DNA of 23,999 nucleotides, taken from a virus. Within the stretch, counting starts at the first letter, position 1, and each line of letters begins with the position of its first letter. The stretch covers positions 1-23,999 of IMG/VR virus record IMGVR_UViG_3300035070_002956; one strand, given 5' to 3'. Shown here piece by piece: positions 15,363 to 21,929 of the stretch. The position numbers and the translations under genes were made by a program. Under the pieces are notes generated by a model that saw nothing but the letters and a program-made list of their open reading frames with translations, was not told the DNA's origin and did no database searches.

Positions 15363-15845
15363 TTAAGACTTAAGAAGGGCTTTCTTTGCTTTAGCAATGA
15401 CCTCGGCCAGCTCCGCGTTGCTCATGTTTCCAAACTTACGCTTTGATAGCTCGATCTTCTCTGGGGCAAAACTTCCACGCAATTTGTGTGCCATATCGAT
15501 TGCCGCGCGACGTGCCGCATGATCGGGTCGCCTGCGTTCAAGTATTTTTTTTCCTCGCGGGATAAAAACCACATCTTCAGCCAAGAATAATTCCTTGTGT
15601 TTCTCCGCGACGAATTCTTGCGGTAAATACTCGTCCATCAACTGTTGCCATGACTTGGATTTTGTAACTTGCTGTGGGTTTTTTGCCGTCGTAGCAGGAT
15701 AGCCAGCCTTGCGCATAGCTCCGCTTAATGATTTTCCCTTATTTTCCATTAAAATCTTCGCGGCTTTTCTCATGCGTAAACTCGGCTTCCGGTTCTGCGG
15801 CGCTTTCTTTTTCTTCTCCCCTCCTTTTGTAATTTCATCAGGCAT
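15363..15845 (-). CDS. terS: terminase small subunit
   Basis: 160 residues. A basic N-terminus (KKKKAPQNRKPSLRMRKAAK) leads into a helix-turn-helix-like segment (ILMENKGKSLSGAMRKAGYP followed by ATTAKNPQQVTKSKSW). That layout is shared by phage small terminases that recognise the packaging site. The remainder is helical (DHAARRAAIDMAHKLRG), ending in a Lys-rich helix (AKAKKALLKS). It is the first gene after the terminator that ends the early operon and the first of the packaging module. It would form a ring that loads the large terminase on concatemers. Its ATG follows the leader GGCACCGCCAAAAATT and can pair within a 5-bp stem (AGGCA with TGCCT) with CCGCC in the loop. Confidence 0.75.
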   Translation of the reverse strand: MPDEITKGGEKKKKAPQNRKPSLRMRKAAKILMENKGKSLSGAMRKAGYPATTAKNPQQVTKSKSWQQLMDEYLPQEFVAEKHKELFLAEDVVFIPRGKKILERRRPDHAARRAAIDMAHKLRGSFAPEKIELSKRKFGNMSNAELAEVIAKAKKALLKS

Positions 15846-15874
15846 AATTTTTGGCGGTGCCTTATTTCGCTAGA

Positions 15875-15883
15875 AATATATCA
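15875..15883 (-). promoter_or_regulatory. possible extended -10 promoter of the late operon
   Basis: On the minus strand TGATATATT (15883-15875) is an extended -10 (TGn plus TATATT), directly after the terminator of the early operon and 30 nt before the small terminase ATG. No good -35 is present because the upstream DNA is the terminator's T-tract. A late promoter here is inferred from position. Confidence 0.4.
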
Positions 15884-15884
15884 C

Positions 15885-15918
15885 GAAAATAAAAAAGAGG
15901 CGCGTTTGCGCCCCTCTT
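15885..15918 (-). terminator. rho-independent terminator of the early operon
   Basis: On the minus strand AAGAGG (with a bulged GG) and CGC pair with GCG and CCTCTT around a 4-nt AAAC loop (15918-15895). The run TTTTTTATTTT follows immediately. It begins 3 nt after the stop of the 40-residue membrane gene, the last gene of the early operon, and separates it from the late operon. Confidence 0.8.
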
Positions 15919-15920
15919 AT

Positions 15921-16043
15921 TCACAGGAAAAGCAATTTTATCAGTGCCAAGACAATCAGAAACTCCTTCACAATGCCCATGAGCAATATAACAAATCCCG
16001 TCTGCCTATTGTCTGGCAATAGATCGACCTTCAAAAGAATCAT
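15921..16043 (-). CDS. tiny membrane protein, 40 aa
   Basis: The ATG overlaps the stop of the preceding gene (ATGA), showing coupling, and the stop is followed by the terminator. The sequence is MILLKVDLLPDNRQTGFVIL, then 20 more residues of which most are hydrophobic (LMGIVKEFLIVLALIKLLFL). Residues about 17-40 make one membrane-spanning helix that runs to the C-terminus. Function unknown. A membrane effector, a regulator of a membrane protein or an unusual holin are possible. Confidence 0.65.
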   Translation of the reverse strand: MILLKVDLLPDNRQTGFVILLMGIVKEFLIVLALIKLLFL

Positions 16044-16462
16044 ATCATTGTTTTTAATCGCTCAATCGTGTCTGCCGGTGTATGACCATCAAACTTAGGC
16101 GCATGATCGAGCGTTTCTGCAAATTGTGTTTCATCCCAACGACTCAAGGGCAAGTGGTAGGTAATCTGACGACCATCCGCGTATCCCATGCCAAGCACAA
16201 ACCAATCCACATACATTGGGGTATCGTCCGGGTGGTGCTGTTTTGAGCGCCACGTCTCATTGGGCTGCCTAAGTGCCTTGCTCACTCCCGCAATACATCG
16301 AAGCAATGCGATCCAAAGCGTAATCCGGTGATCGTATAGCTCCCCGAAAGTGTGGTATCCGTCCGAAATTATGTCTGTATTCTGTAAATCGATTATTAAG
16401 GACTGATTCGTTTGATCCTTAAACACATGCGCAAATGGGTCTGAAATGATTATTTTTGCCAT
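16040..16462 (-). CDS. conserved phage protein with FDGH motif, 140 aa
   Basis: The core YHTFGELYDHRITLWIALLR is followed by WRSKQHHPDDTPMYVDWFVL, GRQITYHLPLSRWDETQFAE, and a C-terminal APKFDGHTPADTIERLKTMI. This arrangement (HTFxELYxHR, WRSKxH, ITYHLP, [WF]DGHTxxDxxERL) is a recurrent phage protein family that I recognise by pattern. I know of no demonstrated function. Several conserved His and Asp could bind metal. It is coupled by ATGA to the tiny membrane gene that follows. Confidence 0.7.
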   Translation of the reverse strand: MAKIIISDPFAHVFKDQTNQSLIIDLQNTDIISDGYHTFGELYDHRITLWIALLRCIAGVSKALRQPNETWRSKQHHPDDTPMYVDWFVLGMGYADGRQITYHLPLSRWDETQFAETLDHAPKFDGHTPADTIERLKTMI

Positions 16463-16516
16463 AAATTTAATTAATGCTTTAATAGCTCTGGACTCTCGCG
16501 TCTTTCTATTTTCCCA

Positions 16517-16675
16517 TCATTTTACGAAATAGGCTTTTACTTTTTGCACCGTGAAATCATCACGATGAAAGCCATATTCGTTGAAATAATCTCGGGCCGC
16601 TTCACGGGTATCAAATATCACCTTTGCGCGCTTTGCTTCTTTTGAAACAATTGCCCAATATGTTTGGCTTTTCAT
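16517..16675 (-). CDS. small hypothetical protein, 52 aa
   Basis: A 52-residue ORF starting MKSQTYWAIVSKEAKRAKVI and ending FTVQKVKAYFVK. Its ATG overlaps the YopX gene's stop codon (ATGA), which supports translation. It has a mixed charged composition with the aromatic pattern YFNEYGFHRDDF. I do not recognise a family. A gap of 54 nt separates it from the FDGH gene. Confidence 0.65.
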   Translation of the reverse strand: MKSQTYWAIVSKEAKRAKVIFDTREAARDYFNEYGFHRDDFTVQKVKAYFVK

Positions 16676-17076
16676 ATCAATTCAGGGTTCTCAAATACAT
16701 TTCCGATCACCTCTAGTTTTTCTGGGCGCAACCCGCCACCACAATGTCCACAATTCTCTTTACTGTCCGAAAATGGTTCAAAGCCGCAACTCCCAGTGTG
16801 CCACATAACAACTTGCGGCTTGATAAATTCCGACTTAACAATATCCCCTTCGTAGATCTCTTTACCATTCCTATCAATTAGTCCGGTAAAATCAATAATT
16901 GTGCAATTATTAAATCCTTCAAATACACACAAGGTAGCAAAGCTATCTTTCCGTGATGGTCCGCTCGATTTTCCAATCGTTATGTCATCGCCTCTCCAGC
17001 ACTTATTTTCATGATCCCAAGCCTTGAATTTTCTTTTTCTAGAAATGTCTGGCGGCAAATATTTAACTTCGTTCAT
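16672..17076 (-). CDS. YopX-family phage protein
   Basis: 134 residues with the family pattern: N-terminal KFKAWDHENKCWR, central DFTGLIDRNGKEIYEGDIVK, VVMWHTGSCGFEPF, and C-terminal VIGNVFENPELI. The family is common in phages and has no agreed function, though the fold includes an SH3-like barrel. Cys-Gly-His-Cys (CGHCGGG) near residue 111 is extra. It is in a run of small early genes next to the Dam-type methylase. Confidence 0.85.
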   Translation of the reverse strand: MNEVKYLPPDISRKRKFKAWDHENKCWRGDDITIGKSSGPSRKDSFATLCVFEGFNNCTIIDFTGLIDRNGKEIYEGDIVKSEFIKPQVVMWHTGSCGFEPFSDSKENCGHCGGGLRPEKLEVIGNVFENPELI

Positions 17077-17100
17077 AACAATATAGCTTATTCTTGTTTG

Positions 17101-17514
17101 TTAGTCGGAGCGGAAAACAACGATCATACTTGGAAAAGGAGCGCTATTAGCGTGGCCGCCAAACTTTAATCGACCTTTGATAAATCGTATTTCCGCCTTT
17201 CCATAAATGTAATCGTGAAACCACCGTGTATCTGTGCGAGCTGGCAGGAGACAAACCACCACGCCCCCCCTCGCTTCACTTGCCTTTTTAATCCAATGCT
17301 TAATTTCTCGTCCATATGGTGGATTCATAAATACTGACTCATTGTCCCATGACTGTATCAGCCCATGATCTTCTTTTGTGAAATATTTGGCACACTTCGC
17401 ATTATCTTTCGTCGCACATGGATCAAGTGTGAAATGATACTCATGATTTAATTCGTCAAAAGTATCTTGCGGCGTGGCCCATAGATCAGTTTTGCTTGAA
17501 AAGTGTACATTCAT
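17101..17514 (-). CDS. Dam-type DNA N6-adenine methyltransferase
   Basis: 137 residues matching the phage N-6-adenine methyltransferase family (Dam-like). Visible parts are LWATPQDTFDELN, the SAM-binding segment FTLDPCATKDNAKCAK (DPCA at 31-34), the catalytic NPPY (64-67), and the C-terminal PARTDTRWFHDYIYGKAEIR, FIKGRLKFGG and SAPFPSMIVVF. It transfers a methyl group from SAM to adenine in phage DNA, which can protect it from host restriction. It is short but complete. It starts by ATGA overlap with the preceding 88-residue gene. No partner nuclease is seen in the window. Confidence 0.88.
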   Translation of the reverse strand: MNVHFSSKTDLWATPQDTFDELNHEYHFTLDPCATKDNAKCAKYFTKEDHGLIQSWDNESVFMNPPYGREIKHWIKKASEARGGVVVCLLPARTDTRWFHDYIYGKAEIRFIKGRLKFGGHANSAPFPSMIVVFRSD

Positions 17515-17777
17515 ACCCCTCTCATATTACGGAGGACTTGAACCACACCTTCATCTATATGACCCATTGTTTTGTCAGTGATTTGAATCTCCGCTTCGAG
17601 AAGGAGGGACTGTAGGCTTCTCGCAAGGAATATGCGTGCCTGTTTACATGCAGCGTCGTACCCTTGGTTTGCTGCATCATCTCGGCTATCCGAATCCTCT
17701 ACGAATACCCACCCAGCTTGCTGCGCAACGTCCTTGTCGAACTCCTCCATTATCTCCTCTATGTTTTTTGGTTGCAT
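17511..17777 (-). CDS. hypothetical protein, 88 aa
   Basis: An acidic, helical protein (IEEIMEEFDKDVAQQAGWVF, later ARIFLARSLQSLLLEAEIQI). It overlaps the 143-residue gene by 19 nt. A second Met (residue 10, 17750) has a better ribosome site (GAGGAG three bases before the ATG) and would leave an 8-nt gap, so the true start may be there (79 aa). No motif. It is coupled to the methylase gene. Confidence 0.55.
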   Translation of the reverse strand: MQPKNIEEIMEEFDKDVAQQAGWVFVEDSDSRDDAANQGYDAACKQARIFLARSLQSLLLEAEIQITDKTMGHIDEGVVQVLRNMRGV

Positions 17778-18190
17778 AAAATATCGTGCAGGAAGTTAAT
17801 CGTCTCTTCGCTCTGGTCATCGAGGGAGTCTTTGTGGAGGTTCCAGTTGGCGATTTGTGCTTTCGGCAAGTCGCAGAACATATCACCATCACTTGCTATT
17901 GTAAATCGTGAAGGCAGGTACGCACTTTCGTATGTAGGTAATTCGTAGTTTTCAAGGTGCGACCATACCGCAATCAACACATCCGCAAGGCGAATGGAAC
18001 GCGGCGTTAGTCCAACGTGTCGATTTGGGTAACGTTCGTAGTTTTTTTCTCTTGACCATTCATCTATCCAGCACCGAGGACATCCATTTACATATTCTGC
18101 ATAACGCCTATTGCAACCGTTACAACGATACTCCATGATTTCGGGTACGGCTTCGATTATCTTTGCTCGGACTTGTTCGAGTTTTGTCAT
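17759..18190 (-). CDS. zinc-ribbon phage protein of unknown function
   Basis: 143 residues. The N-terminus EQVRAKIIEAVPEIMEYRCN leads into a four-Cys knuckle (CNGCNRRYAEYVNGCPRC). Then comes TPRSIRLADVLIAVWSHLEN and a C-terminal LHKDSLDDQSEETINFLHDI. The 'IIEAVPEIMEL...RPIRLADVL...WNLxKDxLDxQSEETIxFL' pattern occurs in many environmental phages, with no known function. Zinc binding is likely from the Cys spacing. It overlaps the next gene by 19 nt and the previous one by 4. Confidence 0.7.
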   Translation of the reverse strand: MTKLEQVRAKIIEAVPEIMEYRCNGCNRRYAEYVNGCPRCWIDEWSREKNYERYPNRHVGLTPRSIRLADVLIAVWSHLENYELPTYESAYLPSRFTIASDGDMFCDLPKAQIANWNLHKDSLDDQSEETINFLHDILCNQKT

Positions 18191-18408
18191 ATGCTTTTAT
18201 TCCGTGATTCAAGCTCCGCTTCCAATGGGCTCACATCGAGCTTGCCTTCAAAATAACGGATCGTGTTTTTCAAATGTTCCTCTGTCATTTCCTCAAGCCG
18301 CATTTCCACACCCTCTCGGGTGGTATGGAAACCTTCTTGCCAGCCCTGCTCGATCTCGTTTGGGCTTTCCGGCTCTGCCATTAAATTGTTTTCTTCAATG
18401 TATGCCAT
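18187..18408 (-). CDS. hypothetical acidic protein, 73 aa
   Basis: Starts at MAYIEENNLMAEPESPNEIE. A longer frame exists upstream but lies inside the preceding gene; the chosen ATG follows that gene's TAA by one base. Very acidic, with helical EGVEMRLEEMTEEHLKNTIR. No known family. The leader contains AAACCGCT, partly inside the end of the upstream gene. Confidence 0.55.
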   Translation of the reverse strand: MAYIEENNLMAEPESPNEIEQGWQEGFHTTREGVEMRLEEMTEEHLKNTIRYFEGKLDVSPLEAELESRNKSI

Positions 18409-18409
18409 A

Positions 18410-18658
18410 TTAAGCGGTTTTGAATTCATAGCTATTGTGTCCCATAGCCCCTTGCGCATAAATGTAATTTCCATTCAAAACCTTCATAAAGCAATCGCAG
18501 CACAGATCGAGTTTCGTCATAGACAGATACGCGGGGCTTGTTCTTCCCTCCTCCTGCTCGGTGGTAAAAATGACTTGGATTTCTTGGTTTCGCTTTCCTC
18601 CCTCGCAATTCATCGCTCCTTGTTCGCAAACATCACACAGTATTATAGTTTTTTGCAT
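18410..18658 (-). CDS. small zinc-ribbon protein, 82 aa
   Basis: I start it at MQKTIILCDVCEQGAM, two bases after the stop of the miniprotein upstream; the longer frame would overlap that gene. It has CDVC near the N-terminus and CCDC later (LDLCCDCFMKVLNGNYIYAQ), four Cys in the order of a zinc ribbon. It ends in a short GAMGHNSYEF motif that recurs in phage small proteins. Zinc binding is inferred; the partner is unknown. Confidence 0.65.
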   Translation of the reverse strand: MQKTIILCDVCEQGAMNCEGGKRNQEIQVIFTTEQEEGRTSPAYLSMTKLDLCCDCFMKVLNGNYIYAQGAMGHNSYEFKTA

Positions 18659-18660
18659 AT

Positions 18661-18771
18661 TTATTCTTCGATTTCTTCTGGCACATTTACGCACTGATCC
18701 TTACAATCACGACATAGACCATATTCTCCGTATGCGGGAGCACCACAACAATCGCTTACTAAATTTGACAT
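18661..18771 (-). CDS. zinc-ribbon miniprotein, 36 aa
   Basis: The 36 residues MSNLVSDCCGAPAYGEYGLC followed by RDCKDQCVNVPEEIEE contain a CC(G)-x10-CxxC zinc knuckle. This kind of tiny CCGAP...CxDC protein is frequent in phage genomes. The stop is two bases from the next ATG. It is below most annotation length limits, but the Cys spacing and packing support it. Function unknown. Confidence 0.7.
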   Translation of the reverse strand: MSNLVSDCCGAPAYGEYGLCRDCKDQCVNVPEEIEE

Positions 18772-18788
18772 AGATTTTTTTAGTTTGA

Positions 18789-19583
18789 TTAATGCGTATC
18801 AAGATCGATCTCGCCAATGAGCTTAAAGAGTCGCACCTGACTGCCATTTTGTTCCACATGAAACATTGAGGCGGTTTCTTTTGTGTACCAGTGAGACTCT
18901 AGGAATTCCTTGTATTTCTTCAATCGCTGTACGCGCCGCGCTTCCTTCGCTTCGTCTTTCTTGGCCTGCTCCTCTGCCGCTTCTTTAGCTTTTTGCTCGT
19001 CGATCACGCGTTGCTTTTCAAGCTCGGCAGCCGCTTGCGCTCGTCGCGCTTCCTCGGCTTTACGGGTCTGCGCCAATAATTCCTTTTCGCGGGCTTCCGC
19101 TTCTTCGCGCAGTCTTTTGTTTTCTGCTTCCATTTTTGCGCGCGCCTCTCTTTCGGCTTCTTCTGCACGAATACGATCCGCTTCGGCCTTCTTTTCTTCT
19201 TCTAATCGGAGCGCTTCAAGCATAGCTTTTTGTTGATTTTCCTCGAATTTCTCTTGATTTTCTAGGTATGTTTCAATCGGCTGTATCAGGGCTTTTAAGA
19301 CATTTGAAATGCCGTCAATCGCCTTTCCTTCGCGCAATGATTCTTCCTTCATTTCTTTGCGGGCGCGCTCGATCTGAACACGCCTTTCTTTAAGGAACAA
19401 TCGACCCTCACGCGCCATTTTCATCTCCGCCTTTTGATCGACACTTGTAACAACGATTGCCCGCGCTTTCTTTTCCCACTCTGCGGCCATTTTGAAATGG
19501 TCTTGGAACTTTTCGAGAATATACTGCGCTTTTGAGGGCTGGAGTCCGCTTTCTTTGACAATGATTTCGAGTGAATTGTCCAT
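18789..19583 (-). CDS. large coiled-coil phage protein, 264 aa
   Basis: Residues 1-90 hold a globular part (ESGLQPSKAQYILEKFQDHF, RAIVVTSVDQKAEMKMAREG, RLFLKERRVQIERARKEMKE). That part resembles phage recombination-associated proteins of the DUF1351/coiled-coil type. Residues about 110-225 are a very long Glu/Lys/Arg/Ala coiled coil (EEEKKAEADRIRAEEAEREA). The C-terminus (YKEFLESHWYTKETASMFHV) is a small domain. Such proteins often accompany ERF or RecT in phages, and here the ERF gene is in the facing operon. Its exact role is unknown. It starts two bases after the stop of the preceding gene. Confidence 0.6.
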   Translation of the reverse strand: MDNSLEIIVKESGLQPSKAQYILEKFQDHFKMAAEWEKKARAIVVTSVDQKAEMKMAREGRLFLKERRVQIERARKEMKEESLREGKAIDGISNVLKALIQPIETYLENQEKFEENQQKAMLEALRLEEEKKAEADRIRAEEAEREARAKMEAENKRLREEAEAREKELLAQTRKAEEARRAQAAAELEKQRVIDEQKAKEAAEEQAKKDEAKEARRVQRLKKYKEFLESHWYTKETASMFHVEQNGSQVRLFKLIGEIDLDTH

Positions 19584-19585
19584 AT

Positions 19586-19858
19586 TTAGATTTTTACAAT
19601 TGGTCTTATTTTTGACATGACATCGCTGCGCATGAAGCTACGCTCGCACTCTGGGCACTCTCCGCATTGATCCTCGCAGCCCTCGTGCCCCGCCACGGCG
19701 TCAGAAACGGTATAGAGCCACTTGCGGTCGCGTTCAGTGATAACTCGGCTTATAAGCGAGCACAGGTCGTTTTTCAGGTCTTCGGTAATTCCAGATTCTT
19801 TCAAAAGGTACAGGGCGCGGCGCTGCACTTCGTCGATCTGTTGTTCTGTTGTAAGCAT
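19586..19858 (-). CDS. hypothetical Cys-cluster protein, 90 aa
   Basis: First gene of the internal transcription unit that starts at the operator-bearing promoter. A helical N-terminal half (EQQIDEVQRRALYLLKESGI) is followed by a Cys cluster (GCEDQCGECPECERSF) with five Cys in 15 residues that could hold zinc. Proteins with an HEGCEDQCGECPECERSF-like end are often seen as small phage ORFs. No known function. Confidence 0.65.
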   Translation of the reverse strand: MLTTEQQIDEVQRRALYLLKESGITEDLKNDLCSLISRVITERDRKWLYTVSDAVAGHEGCEDQCGECPECERSFMRSDVMSKIRPIVKI

Positions 19859-19888
19859 AGTGAATTGTGTTTAATGATTTATATTTCA

Positions 19889-19917
19889 AGTCTAATTCAA
19901 CGAGCGGTCGTTGTCAA
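19889..19917 (-). promoter_or_regulatory. operator-controlled promoter A, minus strand
   Basis: On the minus strand TTGACA (19917-19912, perfect -35) is followed by a 17-bp spacer and TAGACT (19894-19889, 4 of 6 to TATAAT). The spacer holds the palindrome CAACGACCGCTCGTTG (19913-19898; arms CAACGA and TCGTTG on the plus strand). It drives the 90-residue gene and the genes after it, about 30 nt before the ATG. A repressor bound there would block RNA polymerase. A TTATCCCCA (one mismatch to the DnaA box) lies at 19923-19931. Confidence 0.75.
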
Positions 19918-19932
19918 GTAAGTTATCCCCAC

Positions 19933-20472
19933 CTACCTTTTCAGCCAAATAATGTCGCCATCCATTTGTAAAAATGGATAATTTCTAGCCATATTCCGTA
20001 TTTTTACAGGCATCCGGTCTGATCCTCGGCGCGGGTTGATATAAACGGCGTACTTGGAAATATCCACGCGCTCCCCGCGCAATACGCGGTTCAAAATATC
20101 TCGCGTCCGGCTAGTCGGCTTCATGCGACGCATGTTTACCTTGAGCATGTGCATAGTCCTTGGCGATCCCTTTCCCGATCCAAATGGCGTCTTGCGTCCT
20201 CTACCGAGTCCGCGCGCCCGAAACTCTGCTTCTGTGCAAGTTCCCTTTATGAAATCGCACCGGATACAGGACACGGCTAAATTTTGCTCATTGTCGGCGC
20301 CACCTCGCGCAATAGGATTTTTATGATCCAAGCGCATCTCTTTCAGGTTAGCGATCAATGTTTTGCAATAGTAGCAAGTGTAATTTGCGGCTTTTAACAG
20401 GCTTGCGCGTTTTTCTGGCCCTAATCGCTTTCGGTCTTTCGGGTCGATAGTTCTTATTCCATTCCTCCACAT
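19933..20472 (-). CDS. HNH endonuclease
   Basis: 179 residues from MWRNGIRTID. This start is chosen because GAGGTG lies 6 nt before it, one of the few clear Shine-Dalgarno sequences in the window, and it follows the previous stop by 10 nt. The HNH core is CYYC (33-36), LDHKNPIARGGAD (D49-H50), NLAVSCIRCDFIKG (N64, C69, C72). The four Cys bind structural zinc and the DH/N residues form the ββα-metal active site. The family's usual 'CxxCN' Asn is Asp here. The C-terminal half (GRGRKTPFGSGKGSPRTMHM) is basic and may bind DNA. It may be a packaging cofactor, a recombination or a homing nuclease. It lies in the early operon, away from the terminase. Confidence 0.8.
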   Translation of the reverse strand: MWRNGIRTIDPKDRKRLGPEKRASLLKAANYTCYYCKTLIANLKEMRLDHKNPIARGGADNEQNLAVSCIRCDFIKGTCTEAEFRARGLGRGRKTPFGSGKGSPRTMHMLKVNMRRMKPTSRTRDILNRVLRGERVDISKYAVYINPRRGSDRMPVKIRNMARNYPFLQMDGDIIWLKR

Positions 20473-20482
20473 ACACTGCACC

Positions 20483-20944
20483 TCAACCGCTCCCAATATT
20501 TTTAGCAATCTCGCTAATGCTTTGCATACCTCCAGATCCATTGATATATCTCTGGCCACGCTCACCGGTTAAAAGCACCTTTACCTGCTCCCTGTCTTGT
20601 ATCTGCGCGTACTTCTCATTCCACTCATGAACACTTGGCACAACATCCATTGCCACCTCTGGGTAATAAAACGGGTCAATTCTTGCTTCTGGATTATTTA
20701 ACGCGTACCAAACGCCAAACCTTCGCACAGCCTTTGATCCATCGTGCAGAACACCGATTTCATGATCGTTGTCGTGTTCGCGTTTTAAATCCTCCTTCCA
20801 CATACCGGTAACATTTGAGAGGGTAATGACATTCCCCTGAATGACACTTGTCTTTTTTCCGGCGTTCATCGCTTGCAAAACGGCATCTGCCTCTTGCTGC
20901 GTGAGTTTCAATGAGTATCCTTCGATTGTTGTGAGTTTATACAT
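20483..20944 (-). CDS. hypothetical protein downstream of replication gene, 153 aa
   Basis: N-terminal half is a small beta/alpha unit (MYKLTTIEGYSLKLTQQEAD, VIQGNVITLSNVTGMWKEDL) and the second half is less regular (VWYALNNPEARIDPFYYPEV). No family recognised. It starts one base after the replication gene's stop and precedes the HNH gene by 10 nt, so it is likely co-expressed with both. Confidence 0.6.
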   Translation of the reverse strand: MYKLTTIEGYSLKLTQQEADAVLQAMNAGKKTSVIQGNVITLSNVTGMWKEDLKREHDNDHEIGVLHDGSKAVRRFGVWYALNNPEARIDPFYYPEVAMDVVPSVHEWNEKYAQIQDREQVKVLLTGERGQRYINGSGGMQSISEIAKNIGSG

Positions 20945-20945
20945 A

Positions 20946-21716
20946 TTAGCTTATAAATGCGACCTTATTTGGACTTTCTACTTGTTTTTTGTGATAGGCA
21001 CCGAGCTGCGCCCACTTTTCCTTAAGCTGATAAGGGGTTGTAATTATCGGGGCAAATTGATCCCCCTGTATTTGTGCGCAATATTCGATTGCCTTTAGCA
21101 CCTTTTCTTTTCCTAGTTGTTTAAGCATATACTCGATGGCTCCACGCTGCGTTTTATTGCCATAACTGATCGTTGGATTTAAACGCATCTGAAACGCTTC
21201 CAATATTTCATTTACATCATTTGACACTTTTGGCGCACCTTCTTCCGCGACGCTTGTCGTCGCAAGTGTAGCTACTGTAGCTTTCTTTATATTCTTATAT
21301 TTCTTTTCATTCTTTAGTATAGTGTCGACTTTGTTTCGACTTTGTTTCGACTGACGACCATTTTCTGTGTCGACTTTGACATCTGTGTAGTAGTTGTCTA
21401 ATTGCTGATAATAGCTATATCTATTGATTTTTACGATCATGCCGCGTGTCGACTTCTGTGTCGACAACATGTCGACTGATTTAGCCCATCTCAGAAATTT
21501 GTCCAATTGTCCCTTTGTGCAGCAACATGCTTGGCATATCCATTCATACTTTAGAAATAGCTCACCACGCTTTAGGCGCTTTGAATCTTGAAACGAGACG
21601 CGGTTAATAAGGTAAAACCAAATCTTGAACCATTTGTCCGGCTTATTGGCAAACACTTCGCTTTCAATAGTTTGCCTAGCCCATATTGTTGCGCCACCCT
21701 CTATCGGTAATCCCAT
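20946..21716 (-). CDS. DnaD-like phage replication protein
   Basis: 256 residues. The frame is open further upstream from a TTG, but I use the ATG at 21716 (MGLPIEGGATIWARQTIESE): it is the first ATG and its leader (TTTATTTTT) matches other genes. The N-terminal 110 residues resemble the winged-helix domain of phage replisome organisers: WARQTIESEVFANKPDKWFK, WFYLINRVSF, RGELFLKYEWICQACCCTKG, LDKFLRWAKSVDMLSTQKS, MIVKINRYSYYQQL. A Ser/Lys/Thr-rich linker follows. The C-terminal 80 residues (EILEAFQMRLNPTISYGNKT to YQLKEKWAQLGAYHKKQV) resemble DnaD-type C-terminal domains. It would bind the origin and load the host helicase. It is the first gene of the minus operon. Confidence 0.72.
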   Translation of the reverse strand: MGLPIEGGATIWARQTIESEVFANKPDKWFKIWFYLINRVSFQDSKRLKRGELFLKYEWICQACCCTKGQLDKFLRWAKSVDMLSTQKSTRGMIVKINRYSYYQQLDNYYTDVKVDTENGRQSKQSRNKVDTILKNEKKYKNIKKATVATLATTSVAEEGAPKVSNDVNEILEAFQMRLNPTISYGNKTQRGAIEYMLKQLGKEKVLKAIEYCAQIQGDQFAPIITTPYQLKEKWAQLGAYHKKQVESPNKVAFIS

Positions 21717-21738
21717 AAAAATAAACCACTTGATTGCA

Positions 21739-21771
21739 CCCACGTCTCGCCCTGCGAAACGCAGGCATGGG
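21739..21771 (-). promoter_or_regulatory. leader hairpin of the replication operon
   Basis: In the minus-strand 5' leader CCCATG pairs with CGTGGG (one U-G pair) outside, and CCTGCG pairs with CGCAGG around a UUU loop inside, with a 6-nt bulge GCGAGA on one side. It lies about 22 nt before the replication gene's ATG. It may affect translation or mRNA life, or be part of the origin. Confidence 0.5.
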
Positions 21772-21821
21772 TACAATTAAATGGTCTAAATTGCTACGGC
21801 GAGATCGTAACAAGCATCTAG

Positions 21822-21850
21822 ATTATATCATGCACAAAATTTCATAACAA
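21822..21850 (-). promoter_or_regulatory. promoter of the replication operon, minus strand
   Basis: On the minus strand TTGTTA (21850-21845) is followed by a 17-bp spacer and a perfect TATAAT (21827-21822). The 5' leader to the replication gene ATG is about 100 nt. The -35 overlaps operator B, so occupancy there should block this promoter. It diverges from the plus-strand promoter 21872-21900. Confidence 0.75.
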
Positions 21851-21860
21851 CCGCTCGTTG
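21845..21860. promoter_or_regulatory. operator B, 16-bp palindromic site
   Basis: TAACAACCGCTCGTTG matches the consensus CAACGACCGCTCGTTG at 13 of 16 positions and has its own inverted repeat ACAAC/GTTGT (21847-21861). It overlaps the -35 of the minus-strand replication promoter. The binding protein is not identified in the window. Confidence 0.7.
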
Positions 21861-21867
21861 TGGATAA
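21859..21867 (-). promoter_or_regulatory. perfect DnaA box
   Basis: TGTGGATAA on the plus strand is TTATCCACA on the minus strand, the canonical DnaA box. It overlaps the right end of operator B, in the divergent gap next to the replication gene. It suggests that host DnaA may act at a phage origin here. Confidence 0.5.
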
Positions 21868-21871
21868 GTCT

Positions 21872-21900
21872 TTGCAAACGACCCCTTGTTGTGTAATAAT
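21872..21900 (+). promoter_or_regulatory. operator-controlled promoter C, plus strand
   Basis: TTGCAA (21872-21877), a 17-bp spacer, then AATAAT (21895-21900, 5 of 6) with an extended TGT just before it. The spacer contains AAACGACCCCTTGTTG (21876-21891), a 13-of-16 match to the operator consensus. The architecture copies promoters A and D. It drives the 52-residue gene and perhaps all the plus operon. Confidence 0.7.
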
Positions 21901-21929
21901 AGGCCGGAGCACTTAATTTAAAAATATTT

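Noticed and set aside
18659-18694. Longer start for the 82-residue zinc-ribbon gene
   Set aside because: It would overlap the 36-residue miniprotein; the internal ATG follows that gene's stop by two bases.
20473-20565. Longer HNH protein overlapping the previous gene by 83 nt
   Set aside because: A good GAGGTG site precedes the ATG at 20472, which follows the previous stop by 10 nt.
21717-21776. Longer replication protein from a TTG start
   Set aside because: The added 20 residues are unusual, the start is TTG, and the segment contains the leader hairpin. The ATG at 21716 fits the leader style of other genes.
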